Positions 8,507 through 16,649 of a stretch of DNA of 22,859 nt are shown one piece after another; the stretch's first letter is position 1; the number at the start of each line of letters is the position of its first letter. The stretch is taken from positions 1 through 22,859 of the forward strand of contig JBGYPP010000023.1 of the NCBI GenBank assembly GCA_041838515.1. The letters are read 5' to 3'. The position numbers and the translations under genes are program-made. The notes beneath the pieces were generated by a model. It was not told where the DNA came from. It ran no database searches and saw nothing but the letters and a program-made list of their open reading frames with translations. This DNA is from JBGYPP01 sp041838515. Lineage in GTDB: Bacteria > Bacillota > Clostridia > Lachnospirales > Lachnospiraceae.

Positions 8507-11500
8507 CTGGGCACCTCCACCATGGTGTAGGCCTCCACTATATCCAATTCCTGCATCTGGTCAAAGCCGGCAAACACCAGACCGCACTCAAATCCGGCCT
8601 TAACCTCCTTGACATCATCCTTAAAGCGCTTGAGGGAGGCCAACTCTCCGTGGAAGATCTCCTCTCCCTCCCGGCGTATGCGCACCTTGCAGCCTCTCTG
8701 GAACACACCGTCCAAAACATAAGAACCGGCGATATTGCCTATGGCGGAAGCCTTGAATATCTGCCGTACCTCGGCATGCCCCAATATCTTCTCCTCGAAA
8801 ATCGGATCCAGCATGCCCTTCATGGCGGCCTCTATATCCTCTATGGCCTGGTAGATCACCTTGTATAGGCGGATATCCACGCCCTCCCGCTCCGCCGTGG
8901 CCTTGGCCATGACATCGGGACGCACGTTAAATCCTATGATAATGGCATTGGAGGCGCTGGCCAGCATGATATCCGACTCGTTGATGGCGCCCACGCCGCC
9001 ATGTATACACTTGACCACCACCTCTTCGTTGGTCAATTTGAGCAGGGATTGCTTTACAGCCTCCACGCTGCCCTGTACATCGGCCTTGACGATAAGGTTC
9101 AGCTCCTTCAGATTACCATCCTTGATTTGGGAGAAGAGGTCGTCCAAGGACATGCGGCTCTTGGTTTCCTCCAGCATCTTCTCCTTGTTCTGGGCCTGGT
9201 AAGTCTCGGCATAATTCCTGGCCGTCTTGTCCGAGTCATGGGCCAGGAACACCTCGCCGGCGCTGGGCACATCGCTAAGGCCCAGTATCTCCACAGGCGC
9301 AGAGGGCCCTGCCTCCTTGACCCGGCGTCCCTTGTCGTCTATCATGGCGCGCACCTTGCCATAGGCGGCTCCGGCGGAGATAAAATCCCCCACACGCAGC
9401 GTTCCCTTTTGTACCAGTACCGTGGCCACAGGGCCTCTGCCCTTGTCCAGCTGGGCCTCTATCACCAGACCCCGGCCCCTGCGCTTGGGATCCGCCTTTA
9501 GCTCCAGTATGTCCGCAGAGATCAATATCAGCTCCAGCAGTTCCGGTATGCCTTCTCCGCTCTTCGCCGACACCTGGGCGAATACCGTGTTTCCGCCCCA
9601 GTCCTCGGGTATCAGCCCATGCTCAGACAGCTCTTTCTTCACCCTGTCCACATTGGCAGCCGGTTTGTCTATCTTGTTGACAGCCACCAGGATTTCTATG
9701 CCGGCAGCCTTTGCGTGATTGATGGCCTCCACCGTCTGGGGCATAACGCCGTCATCCGCAGCCACCACCAGTATGGCTATGTCCGTGGCATTGGCTCCGC
9801 GCATACGCATGGCCGTAAACGCCTCATGGCCCGGCGTATCCAGGAAGGTGATCCTGTTCTCACCCAGCTTTACCGTATAAGCGCCTATATGCTGGGTGAT
9901 GCCGCCAGCCTCCCTGTCCGTCACATTGGTCTTGCGTATGGCATCCAAGAGAGAGGTCTTGCCGTGGTCTACATGGCCCATTACGCAGATAACCGGCGGG
10001 CGGGTCTGCATATTGGCCTGGTTGTCCTCCTCTTCCTTGAGCAGCTCCTGTATAACATCCACCTTGACCTCTTTTTCGCAGAGGATCTCATATTCCATGG
10101 CGATGTTTTCGGCATCCTCGTAGCTGATCTCCTGGTTCACTGTCACGATCTTGCCGCTCAGGAACAATTTCTTCACTATGGCAGAGGGCTGCATACGCAT
10201 CTTCTCCGCCAAATCCTTTATAGTCAGCTTCTCAGGGAGTATGATGACCTTGATGGCCTCTTCCTCCGCCTCCGCCTTTTTCTCCGGCTTGATAAAACGG
10301 CCGGGACGGTTCTTCAGCTTGTCCTCGGTGTCATAGATATGGTCTTTCTTGTTTCTCTTATCCTTCTCTTTATTGGCAAAGCGCTTTTTATCCCCATCCT
10401 TGCCGGACAGCGCAGGCGCCGCACCCCTGCCGGGAGCAGCTCCGGGACGCCCTCCCTGGCCGGGCGCGCCGGGACGGCCGCCTTGACCAAAGCCCGGACG
10501 GCCTCCCTGGCCGAAAGCCGGACGGCCATCCTGGCCGGCTCCGCTTCTGTTGTATCCACCCTGGCCGGGACCGCGGTTGTATCCACCTTGGCCTCCCTGG
10601 CCGCCTCCGGCCCGGTTATATCCGCCCTGGCCGCCCTGGCTGCCTCCGCTGCGGCTGTATCCGCCCTGGCCGCCCTGGCCGCCTCCGCTGCGGTTGTATC
10701 CGCCCTGGCCTCCCTGGCTGCCTCCGCTGCGGTTGTATCCGCCCTGGCCGCCCTGGCCGCCTCCGCTGCGGTTGTATCCGCCCTGGCCGCCCTGGCCGCC
10801 TCCGGCGCGATTGTATCCGCCCTGGCCGCCCTGGCCACCTGGGGCGCGGTTGTATCCGTCCTGACCGCCTCTGTTATCCCCATACCGGTTCCCGTATGCC
10901 TCATTCCTGCGCCCTTCGCCGGGACGCCCCTGCTGGGCCGGGCGGGCTTGGGAGGTGTTTTGTATCACATTCTGGCCGCCTCTGGACTCGGGACGGGCAC
11001 TGCGGGGCGCAGTCTGGGCCCCCTCCCCGGAGCGGGGAGCGGCTGCCGGCCTCTGGGGCTGCACATCCTTTTGTATTCTGGGCAAAAATTCTCCGGTGCC
11101 CTGTATGCCGGCGGGCACAGGCTGCTTATGCACAGTAGGTCTCTCCGGCTCCGCCACCGGCTGGGAAACCGGAGCTGCGGAAACCACAGGCGGTTTGGCC
11201 GCCTGGGGCGCTATCCTCTTCTCCTCCGCCGGAACAGCCACAGGCTTCACATCCTGGGCCGCCGGAGCCTCTGCCGGCCGGACCTGGGGCGCCTTAGGGG
11301 GCACCATAGCCACGGCAGGCGTCGGAGAAGGCGGGGTCAGGGGCTTGATGGTAGGACGGACCATAACCCCCGACTGTGCCTTATTCTTTCCATTCCTGTC
11401 ACGAAAACCCTGGCCTCCCTGGGCGGGACGGCTGCCTCCGGCCTGGGCCTGGGGCCTGACGCCCTGGGGCTGCTGGCCCTTTTGCCCTCCGCCGCTTTGC

Positions 11501-11994
11501 CCCTGGGGCCTCTGCCCTCCCTGGGCGGGGCGGTTACCCCCGGCCTGGGCCTGCTTTGGCCTGTTGCCCTGGCCCATATTGGAGTGATGGGGATTGCTCA
11601 CCATAATGATATTTTTCTTTTTTTGGGGTTCCGACACCGTATTCTCCTCAACTGTTCTCTTTGGCATCTGCTGCTTTTGCCGGGCGCTCTCCCCGGCGGG
11701 AGATGGATTGGAGGGCCGTTCCTGAACCGGCTGACGGCTCTGGCCCTTGGAGGTTTCCAAGGCGGCGGCAGACGGCCGGGCCGGCTCTGCGGCCTTGGGC
11801 GGAGCCGGCGGAGGCGTTTGCTTCACCTCCGGTGCCGCCTTGCCAAAACGCTGTCTGGCCTTTTGCGCATCCATATCCTCCACAGAACTGGAGGCCGTCT
11901 TTGCCTCCACCCCGGCTCCGGCATAAAAGGCCAACAGGTCCTTGCTGGGAATACCTAATTCTTTGGACAATTCATAAATTCTTATCTTTCCCAT
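8503..11994 (-). CDS. infB: translation initiation factor IF-2 with a long Gly-rich N-terminal extension
   Basis: A GTPase that brings initiator tRNA to the 30S subunit and promotes subunit joining. Residues 1-50 form an IF2_N domain. Residues 51-580 are low complexity (Pro/Ala/Gln/Lys, then Gly/Gln/Tyr/Asn/Arg), with a 13-residue tandem repeat at 379-483. A second IF2_N-like domain spans ~585-645. The G domain carries GHVDHGKT (673-680), DTPGH (719-723), NKID (773-776) and SAK (809-811), followed by domains II-IV to residue 1163. 1163 residues is long even against ~700-1000 in most bacteria. ATG 11994 has AGGAGG seven nt upstream and lies inside the end of ylxQ (13-nt overlap). Reading frame is intact throughout the repeat. 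Confidence 0.97.
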   Translation of the reverse strand: MGKIRIYELSKELGIPSKDLLAFYAGAGVEAKTASSSVEDMDAQKARQRFGKAAPEVKQTPPPAPPKAAEPARPSAAALETSKGQSRQPVQERPSNPSPAGESARQKQQMPKRTVEENTVSEPQKKKNIIMVSNPHHSNMGQGNRPKQAQAGGNRPAQGGQRPQGQSGGGQKGQQPQGVRPQAQAGGSRPAQGGQGFRDRNGKNKAQSGVMVRPTIKPLTPPSPTPAVAMVPPKAPQVRPAEAPAAQDVKPVAVPAEEKRIAPQAAKPPVVSAAPVSQPVAEPERPTVHKQPVPAGIQGTGEFLPRIQKDVQPQRPAAAPRSGEGAQTAPRSARPESRGGQNVIQNTSQARPAQQGRPGEGRRNEAYGNRYGDNRGGQDGYNRAPGGQGGQGGYNRAGGGQGGQGGYNRSGGGQGGQGGYNRSGGSQGGQGGYNRSGGGQGGQGGYSRSGGSQGGQGGYNRAGGGQGGQGGYNRGPGQGGYNRSGAGQDGRPAFGQGGRPGFGQGGRPGAPGQGGRPGAAPGRGAAPALSGKDGDKKRFANKEKDKRNKKDHIYDTEDKLKNRPGRFIKPEKKAEAEEEAIKVIILPEKLTIKDLAEKMRMQPSAIVKKLFLSGKIVTVNQEISYEDAENIAMEYEILCEKEVKVDVIQELLKEEEDNQANMQTRPPVICVMGHVDHGKTSLLDAIRKTNVTDREAGGITQHIGAYTVKLGENRITFLDTPGHEAFTAMRMRGANATDIAILVVAADDGVMPQTVEAINHAKAAGIEILVAVNKIDKPAANVDRVKKELSEHGLIPEDWGGNTVFAQVSAKSGEGIPELLELILISADILELKADPKRRGRGLVIEAQLDKGRGPVATVLVQKGTLRVGDFISAGAAYGKVRAMIDDKGRRVKEAGPSAPVEILGLSDVPSAGEVFLAHDSDKTARNYAETYQAQNKEKMLEETKSRMSLDDLFSQIKDGNLKELNLIVKADVQGSVEAVKQSLLKLTNEEVVVKCIHGGVGAINESDIMLASASNAIIIGFNVRPDVMAKATAEREGVDIRLYKVIYQAIEDIEAAMKGMLDPIFEEKILGHAEVRQIFKASAIGNIAGSYVLDGVFQRGCKVRIRREGEEIFHGELASLKRFKDDVKEVKAGFECGLVFAGFDQMQELDIVEAYTMVEVPR
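10546..10860 (-). repeat. 39-bp tandem repeat inside infB
   Basis: Six to seven full copies plus degenerate ends of a 39-bp unit encode GGYNRSGGGQGGQ (variants: N to S, S to A, GGG to GGS). The array encodes residues 379-483 of IF-2. The unit is a whole number of codons, so copy-number changes keep the frame. The downstream flank switches to a related GQGGRPG-type repeat. Copies differ mostly at single bases, pointing to expansion by slippage or unequal crossing-over. Confidence 0.93.
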
Positions 11995-12437
11995 CCGGTA
12001 CCTCCTCTATGCCCCAAGTTCTTCCTCGATGTATCCTTGGCCCGGCCGCCCCGAAAAGGCCCTGCCCTGCCGGCTTCCTCCCAATCCTCGCCGGCATCCG
12101 GGGGCAGATCCACCTTTGCATCCGCATATCCCGCCTTTTCCAGCAAATCCTTTACGCTCTTGGCCAAGCCCTTTTCCAGCACAGCCAGGCCGGAGCGGTA
12201 CTCCTTGCCTATGGCCCTGCCCAGCTCCTCCTTGGTGCCGTAGAAAAAAATGCTGACCCCATAGTAGGAACATTTGTCCACAAATCGCTTTTTGGTGTTG
12301 GCCGATGCGTCCTCCGCCACCACCACCAGCCGTCCGGCGCCGGTTTTTATGGCCTTTTCTGTCTGAAATTCACCGCTGGCCACATTGCGGCCCCTGGCCG
12401 CCAGACCCAGCATTAACAATATCCTATCCTGCTTCAA
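11982..12437 (-). CDS. ylxQ: YlxQ-like L7Ae-family ribosomal/RNA-binding protein
   Basis: A small L7Ae/L30e/S12e-family RNA-binding protein found between ylxR and infB in Firmicutes. LLMLGLAARGRNVASGEFQTEKAIKTGAGRLVVVAEDASANTKKRF and the CSYYGVSIFFYGTKEELG segment fit the family. The start is TTG 12437, 14 nt inside the end of ylxR, with AAGGAAG about ten nt upstream; no ATG fits the family N-terminus. The L7Ae fold ends near residue 105, and the remaining ~45 residues are a polar, Gly/Arg/Glu-rich tail that runs 13 nt into infB. The cellular role is not established. Confidence 0.88.
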   Translation of the reverse strand: MKQDRILLMLGLAARGRNVASGEFQTEKAIKTGAGRLVVVAEDASANTKKRFVDKCSYYGVSIFFYGTKEELGRAIGKEYRSGLAVLEKGLAKSVKDLLEKAGYADAKVDLPPDAGEDWEEAGRAGPFRGGRAKDTSRKNLGHRGGTGWER

Positions 12438-12696
12438 CAGATTGCAACTTCCTTTCCAACTCCGAAAATACCGAGCCCTCTATTGTCATTTTCAAGACCC
12501 GCTCCAGGGCCCTGGATTTCCTGGCCTTTTGCAGACAGGCCATATCAGAACATATGTACGCTCCTCTGCCGCCCAGACGCCCCTTTGTATCCAAAGCCAG
12601 CTCACCGGAGGGCAGGCGCGCTATGCGCAGCAGACTGCTCTTGGGCGCCATGGCCCTGCAGGATACACACATGCGCAAGGGATCTCTTCTCTCCAT
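12424..12696 (-). CDS. ylxR: YlxR family RNA-binding protein (RnpM-like)
   Basis: A 90-residue protein of the YlxR (DUF448) family. RMCVSCRAMAPKSSLLRIAR and GRGAYICSDMACLQKARKSRALERVL are the conserved blocks, including four Cys (10, 13, 49 and 54). Family members bind RNA; one has been reported to modulate RNase P. ATG 12696 has only a G-run upstream (GGGGGGCCT), a weaker site than its neighbours. It sits 38 bp after nusA and overlaps ylxQ, so co-expression is expected. Confidence 0.93.
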   Translation of the reverse strand: MERRDPLRMCVSCRAMAPKSSLLRIARLPSGELALDTKGRLGGRGAYICSDMACLQKARKSRALERVLKMTIEGSVFSELERKLQSVEAG

Positions 12697-12734
12697 AGGC
12701 CCCCCATTTCCAGGCCTTATTCCACCAGGCCGCC

Positions 12735-13970
12735 CTACTCCTGCTCCGGCTGAACGAACTCGCCCTCCTGGGCGTATTCCTCCGCATACTCTCCGCCCCG
12801 GTATTCGCCATCGGCAAATTCGCCCTCCTGATACTCCTCCGAATACTCCTCCTGGTAGTCATCGTCCTGGTAATCCTCATACCGGAATCCATAGGCATCC
12901 TTGGCCTGGGTTTCCGATTTGATATCTATTTTATACCCGGTCAGTCTGGCGGCCAGACGGGCATTTTGCCCCTCCTTGCCTATGGCCAGGGAAAGCTGGT
13001 TGTCCGGCACCACCACCTTGGCCGTGCGCTCATCCGGATCCGCAAATACCACAACAATCTTGGCCGGAGCCAGCGCATTCTGTATAAAGTTGGCCGGGTT
13101 CTCATCCCAGGGAATGATATCGATTTTTTCGCCCCGCAGCTCCTCCACTATGGTATTGACCCGGGATCCGTTCAATCCCACGCAGGCGCCTACGGGATCC
13201 ACATTGGAGTCATAGCTCCACACAGCCATCTTGGTGCGGCTGCCCGCCTCACGGGCTATGCTCTTGACCTCCACCACGCCCTGGCGTATCTCGGCCACCT
13301 CATTCTCAAAGAGGCGGCGCACCAGCTCGGGATGGGTGCGGCTCACCTGGATCTTGGGAGCCTTGGGCATATCCTTGACCTCCAGCACATAGACCTTGAT
13401 CCTCTCTGTGGGCCCAAAGACCTCCCCCCGCACCTGCTCCATCTCCGGCAAAATGGCGTCGGCCTTGCCAAGATTGATGCTGATATTGCGGCCTATCTGC
13501 CTCTGCACCACGCCGGTGACCACATCCCTCTCCTTTTCCAGGAACTGGCGGTAGATCACGCTGCGCTCTTCCTCCCTTATGGTCTGCAGTATGACATTTT
13601 TGGCATTCTGGGTGGCTATGCGGCCAAATTCCTTGGAGTGTATCTCTACCCGGACCACATCCCCCAGGCCGGCCTCCAGAGAAATGCCCTGGGCCTCCTC
13701 CAGGGAGATTTGGAGGGAGGCGTCCTCAACGGCGTCCACCACTTCTTTCTGCGCATAGCAGTGGAACTCTCCGGTTTCCCGGTCTATCTCCACCACGGCG
13801 TTGTCCATGGTGCCGAAATGGGTCTTGCAAGCGGTCAAAAGCGAATTTTCTATGGCCCCAAACAAGGTTTCCTTGCTGATATCCTTTTCTTTTTCCAGCA
13901 TATCCAAGGCCTGGAGCAGCTCGCTGCGTTCCGGTTTCTCTTCCCTCTTGTCCCTTTTTTCCCTTGCCAT
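12735..13970 (-). CDS. nusA: transcription termination/antitermination factor NusA with acidic Tyr-rich tail
   Basis: Binds RNA polymerase and nascent RNA to control pausing, termination and rRNA antitermination. It has the N-terminal RNAP-binding domain (LLQALDMLEKEKDISKETLFGAIENSLL), an S1 domain (~125-190) and two KH domains with PVGACVGLNGSRVNTIVEELRGEKIDII and LSLAIGKEGQNARLAARLTGYKIDI. After residue ~355 a 56-residue tail carries 21 Asp/Glu and nine Tyr with only three basic residues. I chose ATG 13970 because AGGAG lies about five nt upstream; the ATG at 13997 would overlap rimP and has no such site. The gene starts 14 bp after rimP. 411 residues. Confidence 0.95.
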   Translation of the reverse strand: MAREKRDKREEKPERSELLQALDMLEKEKDISKETLFGAIENSLLTACKTHFGTMDNAVVEIDRETGEFHCYAQKEVVDAVEDASLQISLEEAQGISLEAGLGDVVRVEIHSKEFGRIATQNAKNVILQTIREEERSVIYRQFLEKERDVVTGVVQRQIGRNISINLGKADAILPEMEQVRGEVFGPTERIKVYVLEVKDMPKAPKIQVSRTHPELVRRLFENEVAEIRQGVVEVKSIAREAGSRTKMAVWSYDSNVDPVGACVGLNGSRVNTIVEELRGEKIDIIPWDENPANFIQNALAPAKIVVVFADPDERTAKVVVPDNQLSLAIGKEGQNARLAARLTGYKIDIKSETQAKDAYGFRYEDYQDDDYQEEYSEEYQEGEFADGEYRGGEYAEEYAQEGEFVQPEQE

Positions 13971-13984
13971 CTTCTCTCTCCTGC

Positions 13985-14446
13985 TTAAAAATCCCATGCC
14001 AAATTGATCTTTGCTATCTTATCCCTCTGAAAGCGCCGCCCGGACACCACCACATCCCGGGCATCGTAGGACTCCAAAACGCCCTCCCACTGCTTGCTGC
14101 CGTCTACGGCGGCAAAGAGCTTCAGTTCCACCTGGGCGCCCAGGCTCTTGGCCAGATGCCTGTCCTTGCGCAGGGCCCGTCCCAGTCCCGGGGAGGACAC
14201 CTCCAGCACATAGGCTTCCGGCACAAAATCCTCCGCATCCAGGGCATCGGAAAAGGCACGGCTGACCTTTTCGCAATCCAGTATGTCCACGCCGCCGGGC
14301 TTGTCTATATATGCCCGCAGATACCACACCCCGGCCTCCCGGACATATTCCACATCATAAATCTCCATGCCCAAGGCTGAGGTGATGGGTTCCAACACTC
14401 TCTCCGCCCTGGGGGAAATGCCCTCCTTCTTCTCTTTCTTCTCCAA
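13985..14446 (-). CDS. rimP: ribosome maturation factor RimP
   Basis: Needed for 30S subunit maturation. The family blocks are LEPITSALGMEIYDVEYVREAGVWYLRAYIDKPGGVDILDCEKVSRAFSDALD and YVLEVSSPGLGRALRKDRHL, then a C-terminal SH3-like part. I place the start at TTG 14446 (MEKKEKKEGISPRAERV...), 153 residues, because AGGGTGG lies about five nt upstream and the length fits the family. An ATG at 14503 would add 19 residues but sits inside the leader hairpin (14483-14509) and has no ribosome binding site, so I reject it. First gene of the unit ending at 4317. Confidence 0.92.
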   Translation of the reverse strand: MEKKEKKEGISPRAERVLEPITSALGMEIYDVEYVREAGVWYLRAYIDKPGGVDILDCEKVSRAFSDALDAEDFVPEAYVLEVSSPGLGRALRKDRHLAKSLGAQVELKLFAAVDGSKQWEGVLESYDARDVVVSGRRFQRDKIAKINLAWDF

Positions 14447-14482
14447 AAATCCACCCTGCTTTCTGACATGGCCAACAACAAG

Positions 14483-14509
14483 GAAAGAGTGGCGGTTGGC
14501 CACTCTTTC
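14483..14509 (-). promoter_or_regulatory. leader hairpin upstream of rimP
   Basis: An 11-bp perfect stem GAAAGAGTGGC / GCCACTCTTTC with a 5-nt loop lies in the predicted 5' leader, about 23 nt after the likely transcription start and 37 nt before the TTG start of rimP. The 3' side is followed by a T-rich but interrupted stretch (CCTTGTTGTT on the minus strand), so it could be a weak attenuator, a protein-binding site, or the end of the upstream gene's transcript. The stem is seen directly; the role is inferred. Confidence 0.8.
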
Positions 14510-14538
14510 TCTTATAAACCATCATGCTCACTAAATCC

Positions 14539-14567
14539 ATCTAAGCACATTTCCCTGCTCTTGTCAA
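14539..14567 (-). promoter_or_regulatory. predicted promoter of the rimP-nusA-infB unit
   Basis: The minus strand has a perfect -35 TTGACA (14567-14562), a 17-nt spacer, and TTAGAT (14544-14539) preceded by TGC, an extended -10 as at the rRNA promoter. Transcription would start near 14532. It lies directly after the stop of the PocR-GGDEF-HD-GYP gene (14573) and serves the ten-gene unit down to the terminator at 4317. Confidence 0.65.
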
Positions 14568-14572
14568 GGGAT

Positions 14573-16531
14573 TTACCGCATAATATCCAGAAAAATGGAC
14601 ACAATGGCCGGATCGAACTGCCCGCCGGAGCAGCGGCGTATCTCCTCCAGCGCCTCCTCTTCCATCATAGCTTCTTTATATACCCGGGCGGATACCATGG
14701 CATCAAAGGAATCCACCACCAGCAGTATACGGGAAAACAGGGGTATCTCATCCCCGGACAGCCCCCGGGGGTAACCGCTGCCGTCATAGGACTCATGGTG
14801 GCTGTAAATGTATTCGGCCACATGGGCTATCTCCGAGGCGGACTGCGCAATGCGGAATCCCGCCTCCGAATGCTTCTTCATCTCCTCCCACTCCGCCTCA
14901 TCCAACCGCCCGGGCTTGGTCAGAATGGAATCCGGCACGCCTATCTTGCCTATATCGTGGAGTATGGCATACAGCTTTAGATCGTCCAACTCCGACGCAT
15001 CCAGGCCCAGCCTGCGGCCTATCTCCTGAGAGAGGGTCACCAGCCTCTGGGCGTGCTCCTCCGTTTCATAGCTGCGTTCGTACAGCGTGCGCTGCAGGGA
15101 GGCCACTGTACCGCTGCGGCCGGATTTGCTCTCCAACAGCTTGTTGCGGTACATCCTGTCCTCCGCCCGCTTAATCATGCCGTCCAAGGGCGTGTGGGGA
15201 TCTTTCTGCGTATCAAGACCCAGGGCCATGCTGGGTACCACCATCTCCCCCATATGGGCCAGACAGTTCCGGGATATGCGCTCCGCCACAGCCTCGCCCC
15301 GCTCCCTGTCGGTCCTGGGCAGTACCAACAGAAACTCATCCCCTCCCCAGCGTATCAGCTTGTCCTCCGGGCCGGTGGCCTCCCGCAGGGCCTTGGATAT
15401 ATTGACCAGCAGCCTGTCCCCCTCCTCATGGCCCAGCAGGTCATTGGTGATCTTTAGGCTGTTCACATCCCCCAAAATCACCGTCACCGGGAAATTCTCC
15501 CTGGAGAGCCATCTTCCGGACTCCTTATAATAGTAATTTCTGTTGTACAATCCCGTCAGCTGGTCATTATAGCTGAGAAATTCCAGTTCCCTAGTCCTCT
15601 CCATCTCCAAAGTCACATCCCGGAACACCAAAACCACTCCAGAGATCTCCTTAGACCCCCGTATGGGAGCGGCTGTGCCGGCCACCGTCTTGGCCCTGCC
15701 CTGTTTGGAACAGATTTCCAGGGCCTCGAAACCCACCTCACCGTCCACCTCCAGCACCTGCTCCACCAGACTGCCCTTGCCCAGCAGCCCGGCCGCAGAA
15801 AAAACCTTGGAAAAGGCCATACCCTTGGCCTCCTCCCGGCTCCAGCCTGTGATCTCCTCGGCGGCGGGATTGATATTCCACACCTCGCCATGCCTGTCCA
15901 TCATCAATATGCCATCGCCTATGGATTGAATGGTGGTACCCAACAGCTCCCTCTCATGCCGCAGTCTGGCCTGGGTTTCCAGCCGCAGCGCAAGCTCCTC
16001 CTTCTGCCGCAGATTGACCATGGCCAAATAGGAGAGCATACGGACATTGATGTGCATAAACTCCGCCACATGCTCGAACTGCTCTCTGGTCATGCGGGGC
16101 ACCTGATCCAAGGCCCTGGCAAACTCCTCCTCATCTGCGCCTATCTCCCGGGCATACTCCATAATCTGGCTCAGATCCTTATCCGGCTCCAAAACCTGGC
16201 CCATCAGCCAGTTGGCTATATGGACATCCCCCACCTTAATACTGGCGCCGCCGTCCATCAACCCGGCGCTCAGGCAGGGCGACACTGTATAGGGCGCATC
16301 TGCGGGATTGCCTATGACTGCATCTGAGTACTTGCAGAGTTCCAGGCCCTTTTCCGTTCCCCGGACCACATCATAACAAAAATGGGTGAATTGACTGGGC
16401 CTGGTAATGGGCGTACCGTCCGGCCTAGTAATAACGCTGGCAAGACCCATGGCCTTGGAAAAAGCATCCTGTAAGGCCTGCACCTGCTCCAGGTCAAACA
16501 ACTCCTCAAATGCCAAATGCCTGCTCTTCAT
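14573..16531 (-). CDS. PocR - PAS - GGDEF - HD-GYP signalling protein
   Basis: A 652-residue soluble regulator with four domains in order. PocR sensor (~6-170): LEQVQALQDAFSKAMG, the Cys at 52, 66 and 86, SPCLSAGLMDGGASI and IANWLMGQV. PAS (~195-308): IQSIGDGILMMDRHGEVWNINPAAEEITGWSREEAKG and VFRDVTLEME. GGDEF (~318-465): GDVNSLKITNDLLGHEEGD and RWGGDEF (394-400) intact, so it may make c-di-GMP; no RxxD inhibition site precedes it. HD-GYP (~480-652): HDIGKIGVPD (525-534) and HHESYDGSGYP (578-588) intact, so it may also degrade c-di-GMP. There are no transmembrane segments. PocR domains are predicted to bind small molecules and were named after the propanediol/cobalamin regulator; the adjacent cobalamin genes make a link plausible but unproven. 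ATG 16531; AAAGGG lies about ten nt upstream. Confidence 0.93.
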   Translation of the reverse strand: MKSRHLAFEELFDLEQVQALQDAFSKAMGLASVITRPDGTPITRPSQFTHFCYDVVRGTEKGLELCKYSDAVIGNPADAPYTVSPCLSAGLMDGGASIKVGDVHIANWLMGQVLEPDKDLSQIMEYAREIGADEEEFARALDQVPRMTREQFEHVAEFMHINVRMLSYLAMVNLRQKEELALRLETQARLRHERELLGTTIQSIGDGILMMDRHGEVWNINPAAEEITGWSREEAKGMAFSKVFSAAGLLGKGSLVEQVLEVDGEVGFEALEICSKQGRAKTVAGTAAPIRGSKEISGVVLVFRDVTLEMERTRELEFLSYNDQLTGLYNRNYYYKESGRWLSRENFPVTVILGDVNSLKITNDLLGHEEGDRLLVNISKALREATGPEDKLIRWGGDEFLLVLPRTDRERGEAVAERISRNCLAHMGEMVVPSMALGLDTQKDPHTPLDGMIKRAEDRMYRNKLLESKSGRSGTVASLQRTLYERSYETEEHAQRLVTLSQEIGRRLGLDASELDDLKLYAILHDIGKIGVPDSILTKPGRLDEAEWEEMKKHSEAGFRIAQSASEIAHVAEYIYSHHESYDGSGYPRGLSGDEIPLFSRILLVVDSFDAMVSARVYKEAMMEEEALEEIRRCSGGQFDPAIVSIFLDIMR

Positions 16532-16617
16532 AAATTTCCGGCCCTTTCACTGTGCGAAAAGAATACTATTCCCCTGATACCAGCCCTTTTGACAACCTAT
16601 TGACAGGCAAACAAAAA

Positions 16618-16649
16618 GGAGATTTGTGTACATTGTACACAAAATCTCC
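16618..16649. promoter_or_regulatory. inverted repeat, probable operator over the -10 box
   Basis: Arms GGAGATTTGTGTAC (16618-16631) and GTACACAAAATCTCC (16635-16649) are inverted copies, differing by one extra base, around a 3-bp centre. The repeat covers the -10 of the promoter predicted at 16632-16660, the typical place for a repressor site. No T tract follows it on either strand, so it is not a normal terminator. The binding protein is unknown; the symmetric core GTGTAC-N3-GTACAC resembles GntR- or MarR-type operators in general form only. Confidence 0.7.

Noticed and set aside
10546..10860. CRISPR array
   Set aside because: The repeat is direct, without unique spacers, and is in frame inside infB.
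9619..11958. Long plus-strand open frame (779 codons) opposite infB
   Set aside because: It mirrors the GC-rich, repeat-bearing infB gene, has Leu/Ala/Arg-rich composition without a family signature, and infB is beyond doubt. The same applies to plus-strand frames at 5284-6342, 7202-8368 and 12966-13988.
14447..14503. N-terminal extension of rimP from ATG 14503
   Set aside because: The ATG lies within the leader hairpin, has no ribosome binding site, and the extra residues do not fit the RimP family.
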